Shown here in pieces: positions 46,549 through 58,500 of a stretch of DNA of 64,000 nt (its first letter is position 1; every line of letters begins with the position of its first letter). This stretch comes from Ornithodoros turicata (Eukaryota; Arthropoda; Arachnida; Ixodida; Argasidae). Position numbers and translations under genes: made by a program. A model generated the notes under the pieces. That model searched no databases, was not told the DNA's origin, and saw only the letters and a list, made by a program, of their open reading frames with translations. The stretch spans positions 26,747,511-26,811,510 of the forward strand of contig NC_088210.1 in NCBI RefSeq assembly GCF_037126465.1, read 5' to 3'.

Positions 46549-49500
46549 ATATAGATATATCGCGCGTATCATATGTTGCGTATAATGAACATTTGGTTTT
46601 TTGAACATTACGTTTTGCTCCGTAACTGGTTTTCATGTATTGATATTGAGCTAGCGAAAATGAAGGAGCAATATGTATATATTATTATATTACTACGTTC
46701 AGGGTTTTAAAACTCGAGTATTCCTTTTTCCTTCTTTTTTTTTGCATTTGCGTTTATGGAATTGCTATTATTTACCGGTAGATCCAGTGACTGCCGCGCC
46801 TTGTTTCACTAAGGTGCAGTTAGACTCCAGGCATTATTTGAGTTACAAACAGGGTTCAAGATAAAACAGTGAAATGCTGTATGTGGTTGTATTTTAAAAT
46901 TATGCTTTCACCGTTTGGCCTTTTAAATTCCTCCTCCTGTGCGTAGCAAAACAATTACAAAGCACCACCTTTCAGAGGATGTACCTAGATCATGTTAGTC
47001 AACGAAATCATTCAAGCAATCCGATGCACACATATGGAACAGAATGTAAGAGGGTTATGCGTGCAATGAATATGCTCCACTCTGAAATGCAACAATGCCG
47101 ACATCACGCCTTGTACCCTGTAGATCAATTCAACCCTTTTCCGACAATAATTAATAAAAAGTAAGCCCCAAAAGTTAAAAAGAAGGAAACAAGTTTTGAA
47201 AAGTTAAAGAAAACACACAGAATAAAGTGACGAATATTGCGGTGTGACGAAAAAGGTCAGAAGCAGAGTGGGTGGAAAAGTCCATCACTTCTCTCCTTTC
47301 TGAGTAGAGCGCGAAAACGGGGAAAAAAAAGATACAAGAAAAAGGGTACGTAAAGTGCGAGAAAAAAGCAAGAAAAAAAAGAAAGAAAAAACAAGATGGA
47401 CTCCTCTTTTGCGCCGGGTATCCGGCTGAAACCACCGGCTTAGAAAGGGGTAGCCATGGCAACTAAAAACGCCTCCCAGCACGTCCTATACAAAGTAGGA
47501 GAGAATGTGGAAAGAGGGAGCGATCCGAAAGAGAAGATTCGGGAAACAGAATCGATAGGTTCGTGGGAAGGAGTCTGTCTACCTACCTGTCGGTGTTTCA
47601 CGCATGCGCGCACGGCCGTGAAGGGATACGTTGCGGACATAAGCTGATAAGAGCACTCGTGCTTCATCTTGCAGAATTGCGGGTGTCAGAATTTTTGAGC
47701 GCGCCGCGGTGCTGCCTTCGCCTTCAGCGAAAGTGAGGCTACTGCGTGACCCAGGATAAGACTGAAGCGCCGCAAGCGCTGCCGAGTGATTTATTTTGCT
47801 TGTAAGAGGAGTTTGTCAAAAGTAGTTCTCACTTACGGACGGCAGAGAAGTTTCTCAAGTCTGCGAAATAACTCTGCGGGAAGAGGGAGCAGGCTAAGGG
47901 TTAGACTTTTTAGTTTTGAGAAGTGATCCCATGGAGCGCTTTCGCGTGTTTATCTGCGGTTTGAGAATGGGTGTGTTTATCAGGGCTTTAGGTACAGCGA
48001 GGAAGGTGCGAAAGAAGCGGTGTGTGATTGGCCGCGCACCCGCCGAAAAGGACTTGTTCTCTCAGGGAATACAGGCGCTTCCCAACGGATGTGTCCCTGC
48101 ATTTGAAAGCAGAGAGACTACGTAGAAAAGCGATACCTTGTTTTCTAGAATATCAGGTATGGATTAACGGTCAATAAAATATTTAAGGTTATTTATTAAA
48201 CCACTCCCGTATGAAGGCGTGAAATTGGTGATCGTCAAGAAATTGAGCTGGAAAATGTTTTACTTTCAATAATGACGGTTGAACCAGGTACATAAAAATT
48301 AATGAAAGAACTGATGTCCCTACAGCTGGCTAACCTTTTCAGTGACTTTCATCTTTCACATAAAAATTATCTTATCACAGAATTCACGGCTGTTCCTTTG
48401 ACCTTTCATTCACCATGATGCGTTCATAAGTTACTTCGCTATTTCTTTTACACAAATACATTGAGGACAGTGAGGAGACGAAAGAGACGCGTGACGCTTG
48501 TTTACATGAGTACAGGTGTAGATCATCGTAAGTATTCGTAAACATCAAATAGGCGTGCCAAACCCGTGTCAAGAAGTGCAACGAAAACACTTCACAATCT
48601 GCTCTAAGGAAAGAGTGCGCACAAAATGTCAACATTTTAATCCCGATTACGTGTCACTTTTAGGATAGAAACTATTAGCAAATCATCTATTAAGAAATTA
48701 CATAGGAGTTATTGGCGAAGTGTACCCTTCTTGTCCTCTTAATTTTTCACAACAGTGCAATTAAGCTTTGCGGGAAACAGCTTGTAAGATATTGTGCATG
48801 CATGAATAATTACCGAAAGGTACCGCTCTCTGAAGCCCGTTCTAAACACATCCCAGTACTTAAAAAGGCGAGACACTGTAACACACAAATAAAAACCAAG
48901 AACGTCGAAATGTCCATGAGAAGGCTATCGATGCATCCCACTCCAGCAAAGCGTGTCCTCGTTGATGCTTTATAATTTTCGAAAGGTTATCAATCATCTA
49001 GGCCTGCCAGCATCGCCACCATAAAACAAAAATACAATGAAGGCAAAGAACGTGAGGCACATAGCTTGTACCTCTCTATCGCACACTTGGCGTTTTGGTA
49101 ATTCCCGCGCGTAGCTGATCACAGATGTTCGAGAGCGCGCATTAATCGATCTCATAAGAACGCAGATTCCGGACAACGCGTCTTCTGTGGCTCGTGACAG
49201 CTGTTACACTTTGGTGCATATCAATGTGCGTTCGCAGTAAAAGTTTCCCAAAAAGCGAAAAGGTGCTTGTTCGTTTCTTAGTAACCCAAGAGAACGCAGC
49301 TAGCGAACGTGTAGTTTGTTCGCATCATGCGTTGGTTGGGAACGCACTTCGAATGCAAAGACTCTCTGCAAATACTCTGCCGGTGCCGGCTGTGCTGTCT
49401 GAAGTTTTTCCTGGGTTTTCCTCGACGCTTTCAGACATATGTCGGCCCAGGAGACACATTATTCCCCCAGGGCGTCAGTTGTGATGTTGCTCACCTCTGT

Positions 49501-52500
49501 GAGGCCGACAATGGCAAACCCTTTTACCACCACCACCACCACCACCAGTGGAAAGTGTTTCGTCACTCCATCGTAGAGCTGCGCGAATATTTATATTTTT
49601 CGAATAACGAAGCGAGTAATTAACATTCGATCCCATTTCTGAATCGAATATAAAATTCTGTATTTGAATATCGAATCAAAGCAATGTCGCTTCGGAACCA
49701 AATATATCAAAGCACTAATATGTAAGTGCTTTCGTGTGACGGAATAAATGGCGACATTTCTCTGACTTTGAGAAAGAAGCGAAGCGCAAACACAATAAAG
49801 GGAACTCGACGAGACTCATATGATCATATGAGCCTCATCCTGTTTACGTCTGTCTGCCTCTCTCTCTCTCTCTCTCTCTATGCCCTGTGCGTGCGCGCGT
49901 TTTACCTCTTCCTCACACTCGAGGAAATGTCGCCGTTTAATCGAATGTTATTCGAATAGTTTTGAAGCAACCACTCGCAAGCCCGCAAACCCTAGAAGAG
50001 AGGGTATGAAACAAAAATGAGTGCTACTTTATGCGAAAATATGTGTGCACATATCACGCATGCCTGCTGCACATGTACACTCTTAGGAAAAAGGGTGGAG
50101 AAGTTACACCTTTTAGGAGGTAATAGTTGTCGCATATGTTGTGCCTGAAAGGTTGCAAAGTTCTACCTGCTACCTCACTCTCAAAACAGAACTTCACCGC
50201 ACAGCACGTTGTCCGCCAGCCATTGCCACCAATGATAAGGTTACCGCCTCTTATTCGGTGAGCGAGGGGGGCGTAAGCCTTTTTGTAGCAAGTTGGATAT
50301 ATCATAATTGCTTTTACCACCCTTTTACACCCTTTATCAGACGCTATGTTGGCCTAGGTGGTAACTATAGAAGTTACCACCTTTTCACACCCTTTTTTCT
50401 TAGAGTGTACGCTGCACATATGTGGGATATTATGTGTAAATATTCGCTCCGTTTTCGTTTGGGCTGTAAAATTACTATTCGCACAGCCCTACACTCTTAA
50501 AAATGAACTTCACCGCATAGCACGCTCCTAGCCAACCATAATCTCGAATGATATCGTTATCTGCCCTGATTTGTTGAAAACGGCAGGCGTACGCCTTTTT
50601 TGTGACACTTATGCTATTCATAATTGTCACAAAAAGGGCGTACGCCTCCCGTTTTCAACAAATCATGTAGATAACGATATCATTCGAGATTATGGTTGGC
50701 TAGGAGCGTGCTATCCGGTGAAGTTCATTTCTAAGAGTGTACTCTATCGACATTTCAGATTTGTCTTAGGGTCAATCCGCATGATTTCGACGGGCACTGC
50801 CAGCCTTTTCACCCTGGCGTCACGGCCAGGGTGCGAGCGGAGTCCTCCTGCATTTCCTGCAATACAACCGCATCTCTGTGCGCGGCCCGTAAATACCAGA
50901 GGGATTAGGTGGACGATGTGTATGCGACGATTCACACAGCTGTGACACAATATACCATGTGTGACATGTATGTTTCCAAATCGCTTTCGCTTTTCTTTCT
51001 GCGCGCACTAATATCTCTCTTTCCGACTGCACGCTTTGTCTGTTTCATGCAATTACGCTTCCATTGGCGCAGAGTGAATGTGATTGTTTGAAATCGAAGC
51101 CGCCTCGATTAGTTGATTACGCAAACTATCGGGTATTGTGCAGAGTATTGTGCAGATATATCGTGGGAATAAAGGTGTTTTTTTTTAAATCTCTCTCTCT
51201 CTTTATGTTGACAGTATATAACGTAATAATACCTTCTACGGTAGCAACCACGGTTGTCCGATTTACATAGCTGTGGTTTTTATGCGGATTATGTCAGAGC
51301 ACGTCCCATTCACTCTGCGCGTACCGGCGAAGTGAGACGCACATCAACTGAGATACACATCACGAAAATTGTCACCAAATTTGATCAGCTGAAGTCAGTG
51401 GAGAGCATAAAACCTCTTTAGACCAATCCAGAGTCCTAGCTGCAGAATAGCGAGCGCATCTCGCTGCATTTCTTACCCTTAGGAGTTAATTTCTAAAACA
51501 GAAAAAATCGTACAGCAGCAAACAATACGATATTCGTTAGACTTTTACATTTCATTCCAACCGTATCTGTCAATGAATCGAATGAGAGATGTTGGGATAT
51601 GACCCTGAAAAAAAAAAAAAAAATCAGTGTGACGACAGCGATCAGGACTCAGTCTACTCTAAGACCATCGAAAGATGAAGACCACTGAAGGAAATCAAAT
51701 TCCGTTACATTCTTTTTTCTGTTCTTTCCCGTAGGACGAAAAGAATCAGATAATTACATCAAACGTTTGGTTAAATCTGGTAAGTGATGTCACCTGTGTA
51801 ATGTGCAATGTCGAACGACCGTGTCTCTTGACGGAGCGTACATGCATACCTGTATCTCGCATACAAGTACGCATGTACGCATGATATCGTTTTTTGTTTT
51901 TGTTTACGAGACGCTAAACAAGAAAACAAAAACGGAATCTACCGCTCAAAACGCGAAACGTAAAGAAACGACGATGTGTGCTCTCAACTAACCCAACCAT
52001 CGTTTTCACCCCCTCCCCCTGTCCCTCTTCCTCTTCCTCCTCTCCGCTGCATTTCTTTCTTCCTTTACCTTCCACGAAAGCATCGCACTAAGCCTAACCT
52101 GCCCTAACCATTCCCTAAAACAAGACAAAAAAAATGCTGCCATAAATGCTGTAGATGGCAATAGGCGAAAAAAAAGAAAAAAAAAAAGGTAGAGAGAGAG
52201 AAAAGAGCCTACCGCTTGCGAAGTGAAGCTCCCATTGATGTCCAAACTGAACTCTGGTTTCTCCTCCTTTCTATAGGATGAAAAGAACCAACTTTTAGTA
52301 ACAAATATCTGGTTAACATTGGTAAGTTCGCCGATCTAATTCCCAGTGCTTAAAGCGAGAAACAGAGAAACGACAGCAGTCACTGCAGATGCATAGAGGA
52401 TAAAAGAGGTTGGAGGATGATGAGATAAATCGGCGAACAACACCAGCAACAATTGAAACGTAAAGGCAGGGGAACGAATACGATACTGGCGTGATGCACA

Positions 52501-55500
52501 AACAAATGCCCGCCAGCAAAGCATGTTCTGTTTGGAAGCGACTGACCGTGAAGTTGCCACAATGGTCCGGGTGCCCGCCTGCGAATTGATCCCAAAATGT
52601 GAAACTAAATGTGAGATGATAAACATTCTGAGAGGGTGATTTCTTTCAACCGAATTTATCCTCTAACCAATCACAAAAAAGAAAAAGAAAAGTTCTCACC
52701 GTATCTCCAAATAAAACATGATTCATACATGCACTCAAGCATTATGTTGTCAGCATGCACGTGAAATTGCTATCTTCATTATGGCTTCGGTTTCTGGTTT
52801 TGATTTATTTTGAAAAATTCCCTACTGTTTCACTGCATGCCCGTAATTAATGAATTACTAAATAGATTGGCACGTAATTTTGCTCCTAATATAGTTGAAC
52901 TAACTTGAATGTTCGCTGAAGGTAATGATACCTACTTGCCTTGTGTTTAGAATTTAGTGCATGCTTTTTCGTTTTCCTTTTCCTTTTTTTTTTTTATTAG
53001 TTCGCATGCGTACTACTCTCAGTTGCAAATTATCATGTAACTTGAAATTTTTAATTCAGATTTTCGTCCAATTTCATGCTTTGGCTTGCAAAGAAATTCA
53101 CTTCCTCTCAGAGTCTCTAATGACTTTACGCAAAGAATGAATGCCCTTCGATCAAGACGAACTTGTATACTGCCCCTGAATTGTTCCTACTGTAATACTT
53201 CCAGACGAGTACAAAAGTATGTTCACGCTAAATAAACACCTGCTCTTTTGGCAGAAGCCGAAATGGAAGGAAAAACATTTTGCCGCAATGGATCTTGAGC
53301 GAAGGGTATCATCTAAACCGGCTCTAAACTGGGAGGAAAAATCTTTGGTGGCAGATGAAGTGCCTTTAAGCTCGTGTTCTCCGTACTGGAAACAGAAACT
53401 TGTGGTAATCATGAACAGCATAAGGCTATCATCCACCAAGGATTTGCCCGGCATCTAAACTAATACTCAAATAAATTATTATTCACGCTAAATAAACAAT
53501 AAACCGCGATCTAAACCAACACATGCATAAATTGCTGTTTCGCTTGATTATGTCGACTACAGCTGTAATTGCAATTGAATGTGCTACTCATGTGCATTTT
53601 TTTCCTAATGTTGTGTACAACATGTTAGTGTGTGCCCATATTTAAAGTCGTTATATCCTACTTTATTCATAGGATACATTGCATATTTGCAATGCAAGCC
53701 AATCTGCCTAACAATACTGACCCTTCCGTGGTTTCTGTTCGTAGAATTTAATTTTGGAGAATCTACTTCTACACAACATGAGACGATCCGTTAAAATATG
53801 ACAAGTTTGCTTAGTCTGGCGAGCTACGTTGGGAAAGCGGCCGTGGGACTACGGTCTTGCAGATGTAAAATAAACGTTTAAGACATTAGACCAACCATAT
53901 TTCGCCGCGCAAAGTGAAAGTACGTAATGCTTGCAAAACGCAGAGTGAGCCCATTGTTTGTCCTGACAGCATTCAAAGGATGCATCACATTTCTTTCTCT
54001 TTTTTTTCTGATTCATTTTCGGTTTTATGAAGGAACGAGGTTTGAACTGCGTGCGAGCAGCGAAAATTGTTTCAGATGGAGAGATTGCTCAGCGCTGCAA
54101 CCAATATTGTTTCAGCAAATGTACCTAAATAGGCTGGCCGAGGCACGGACAGCTTCCTTTAATTTTGTATTTTTTTATACAGGAGCAATAATCTTATGCA
54201 AACCTGCGTTGTCATGACAAAATTGAAGTAATAAAAAAAAGTCTTTGTTTAATCATATCTAATAGGTGCCTCAGGAGTTGAATAAAAAACGGTACCCAAG
54301 CAGCACAACATCAACAGGTCCAATATTGGGCCGACATTGCCAATATTGTTCCAATCTCGGTCCAATGTTGGGCCGACATTGCCAATATTGGTCCAATCTT
54401 CGTCCAATATTGGGCCGACATTGGCAACACTGGCCTAATATTGGTTCAATCTTGGTCCAATATTGGGCCGACATTGCCAATATTGGTCCAATATTGGGCC
54501 AATATGTTGTGCTGCTTGGGATATCCTTTCAAAACTCCACGTTATCAGTGCGGATGTAGTAGCGAAGAACCGCTTCAAAATTGAGTTATGTAGTGAAGCC
54601 TTCCTCAGCTGACACTTCGCGATGTCATATGATTCGGATTAACAGCGATTATAAAGAAGGAGCAAGGGTTATTAAACCTAGTTAATGCTGTAGTTCTGGA
54701 GCTCCATCCTGAGGTGATGCGGAGCAAGCGTTACAGCAAATATTGGTGCCATCGCTGCGGAAGTGCTATTGTACTACGTTTCACAGCAGAACAAGAGGAA
54801 AGAAAAAACAGCAACAAAACTGTTCTACGCACAGAAACACGGTTCCCTGTGGTTAGGAGCGCAAAATTCAACCTTCTCGAAATGAACGCAGTGTGCTTGT
54901 GTATCCTTTGGGAGATGGCGGGTTGGCACCCCGACGCGACTCCAAGGCTAGTCACTAGTTCTTCGCCGCGATGCTATACTTTGAGTCCTTGGAATATTCC
55001 ACACTGTACTGCTTACACATTCAGAACAGAACTTCACCGCCTAGCACGTTGTCCGCCAATCAATGCCACGAATGATAGAGTTACCGCCTCTGACTCGAAG
55101 AGCGAGGGGGGCGTACGCCCTTTTGCAATAGTTTGGGTATATGATAATTGCTACAAAAAGGCGTACGCCCCCCCCCCCTCTCTCTCTCTGTTCACATCAG
55201 AAGCGATAATCCTATCATTCGTGGCAGTGGTGAAGTTCTGTTCTGAGAGTGTAGAAACAAAATGCAGACAAAACTGGAGTAGGCTAGCTGTTGGTAACAT
55301 TTCCACGTACCTGGGAAGATGTGCACAAGGGCAAGGAAGTCTCATCTCGTCTGTTTGTGTCTGTCCTTGTGCGCGTCTTCCCCAGACACAGGGAAGTGTG
55401 ACCAACAACTATCCCACACTATTCGCCATGAATGACATGCCCGGAACATTAAGCCCAGAGCATGGGCATAAGAACATGCCCATTGGAGCGCGTGCGTTGT

Positions 55501-58500
55501 ACATATCCCAAAAGATACCAAGCGCTGTACCTACACATATCCATGCAATTTATTTTCATAAGTCCTTTCTGCTGTCCCATTGTTTTTCTGTTCTGTTTAT
55601 ACGACATGTGCTTATACAAAGAGCGTATATACAGCCTGTGTCCTTTCGAGTAGCTTTAATATCTGCCCAATGTGCTTCTCTCTTCCAATCTCACCTTGTA
55701 TTATTCCCCTACGTGTTTGTGGTAACCCCTCCACGGTGTGCCTTCCTCTTTGTATCCCCCTTGGATGTAAATGACGTAAAAACCAGGACTGGGTCGACGT
55801 CAACCTTCGCTGGGACCCAAAACAGTACGGAGGCGTCAGAGATCTGCGGATACCGCCGAGCAAGATCTGGAAACCAGACGTGCTGATGTACAATAGGTAC
55901 GTCTGCCTGTGGCGTGTGCCTGGAATGGGAGTGCCTCTTAATTGCTTAGTTGTTGCTGATTATGTGCTACCCTTGCTGCTCACATAGTCCAAGAGTCAAT
56001 ATACATACTTTCTTTTATCAATAAACATATCCCCCCCCCAGTCAATAATTGTTTTCCGCACAGCGCTGTCGCCGCATTCAGCGTCTTAAAGGGACCACGA
56101 AATGAAAGTATGACCATCTTCAATTTGTTCCTCTGTACTAAAGCATTAAACCTGTGAAATATGAAGTTGAAAATCGTTCAAATAGCGCAAATATTCGTTA
56201 TTAACCACGGCCATGAACGGGTGCTGCTACGTCCCGCCTGCGAGGCGAACTGATCGTGACGTCAATAAACGCAGGTGATGTTGCCGATTAGCGGACGGTC
56301 TTTTCCGAGCAAATTGCAAAATTTTCGTTATGATATATGTTTTACTTGGACATGGAGCTAAGATCGTATCTAGTCGTTGACACAGAGTCCTACCGGAAGC
56401 GTAATGTAGCCGTTGATTGTCGGTATGGTTACCGGAGCACGTTTTCCTCCCTGAGCTGCTTCTTCGTCAGAAAATGTCTCTGTCTGTGGCGTTTTGGGAG
56501 CTGCTTCGTACGGAACGATTCCGAGACGCTGAGTGCGTCGCATAATTTCTTCCTCCATCGCTGACAATTTGCGTTTCGACATATTTCTACCGATTTCGAC
56601 GGCAGATACAGCGTCGTTTGTTGTCCAAACCGAAACCATGCACCCACGTGGTCCCGCGGGGTGTGTGCTCACGGTCGTCCACCATTGGATGTCAGGACTG
56701 GATGTTGATGACGTAAGATCACTTGGAAGGGATGTATATCCGGCGGTCACTCCCGGCTAGTTTTGTGGGGTAACTGCGCCCCCAGTGCACTGAATACGGT
56801 TAAAAGTCGAAGTGCTTATGATAGTGAAGGATCGTGAGAACCGTTTCCAGCAGAGTACTCGGAATTCGCGGAAATCATTTCATGGTTCCCCTAATAGTAC
56901 TGCTGTTTACAGTTACTAAGAACGCACTCATAAAACAGCATAAATGCTGGCCGGCTGATAGAAGAAGTCCATACGTTTTAGAGCACAAAGGGTGCGCCCA
57001 TTTTGTTCCAAACAAACATGATGCGAACTGTACGGCCAGAAAATGTATATATAAAACATCTGATTGGGTAGATTTGTTCATAACTATAGCACACGTTGTG
57101 CTATGCGAAAGTTTGCCTACTGTGCTACTTACCTTCAGGATAACGAGTGAATTCATGCGAGGAAGACAAAATTATTATAGTGCAAAATACGAAACAAAAC
57201 ATAACATGCAAACCGAAACTCTACCTCTGCCACATCAATGTCGTCAGCAGGATAACGACGGCGGGGGGGGGGGGGGGGGGGTTGGATATGCTTATTGAAA
57301 CAAGAGAGGGAGGAACGGTCAGTCAGGCTAAAGGCTCATTCCCACATGCGTTTCTTGAGGCGGCGCCACGCGCTCTGCGACTGCGAGGCGTTTCCAGACG
57401 CTTTTCGAGAACCGCTTCGTGCTGCATCTTCGCAGCGCTGTTTCACAAACGCTTTTTCACCCAGCCAATCGGAACGCTCGGAGGGGTGGACGTGGCTTCC
57501 TTTTGGCGCCGGCGGGCCTCCCGATACCGCGCTGGGATCTTTTGTCCTTTGTGTGTGTGTGTTTGGTGCTACCGTGTGAGTAGATTCGTTGTCACCAGTA
57601 GTTGGCTGTGGTCTGAGCTGTCAACGATGAGCTGGGAATTTGCGCAAACCACGGAATCGACGAAAATAAATACGACTTGTGTGTGACCGCGTGTTGGTAG
57701 GTAAACACGTGTCTCGCTTCTTCTGCCGTTCCTTCTCTGCATTGGTGCAATATTGTGTCACGTCTGTCGTCGCAACGATTGGTGATTCCAGCAAAAATGC
57801 TTTACAATAATGGCAAAATAGATAACATGCTTCACGCTGTAAATTTGGAGGATGAGAGCTTGGAAGTGTCGGTACGATCTTGACGTATAGCAACAACAAC
57901 GAAGCGCGTTTGCAGGCCGGCGGCTAGGCTTCGTGTGACAGGACCCTCTCGGCTCCGCCGCGCACGCTGAGGCGGCGCCGCTTTTTGAAACGCATGTGTG
58001 AATGAGCCTTAAGACCGACTTGCTCATCCTTTAAAAACAAACGCACACAAAAGGCGAAGGCTACGAAGTACTGTGAATGGCTTTCTGTTGAGGTGCGCGT
58101 GAAAATACGGTAGATGCGCATACCCCAACGCCTAAAAAATAATATTTGTATTTTCCAATTCAATCCAGCCAGTCATAAAAAATAACAAAAATCAAGGCCG
58201 ACGAAGGCCTTATCAATGCGAAGACCCCGTAGAGCGCAACATTAAACTGATCGATTGAAAAAATAGAACAAGAAGAACTCAACCAGGCGTCCAGGCGTTT
58301 TTGTACTGGGTACACAATTGCTTTGCGTACACAAGGAGTTAGCGGACGCGCAATTCGAATGCGCATGCGCCGTGGCTTTGCGTTTAGCGCGTGCGCACGC
58401 TATTTTCTTGCGTACGATACAAATATAACTCCGGAGGCAATTCCGAATGCTATTCTCGCCCCGAGAAAAAACAAACAAAAATGTCGTAAGCCTAAGCCTG

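Noticed and set aside
54714..55886. 390-codon open frame as a gene
   Set aside because: It crosses a palindromic MITE and overlaps true receptor exon 4 in a different frame; no recognisable domain.
56834..57298. 154-codon open frame
   Set aside because: It begins inside one transposon and ends in a glycine run caused by the G homopolymer; the minus strand is also open. No domain was identified.
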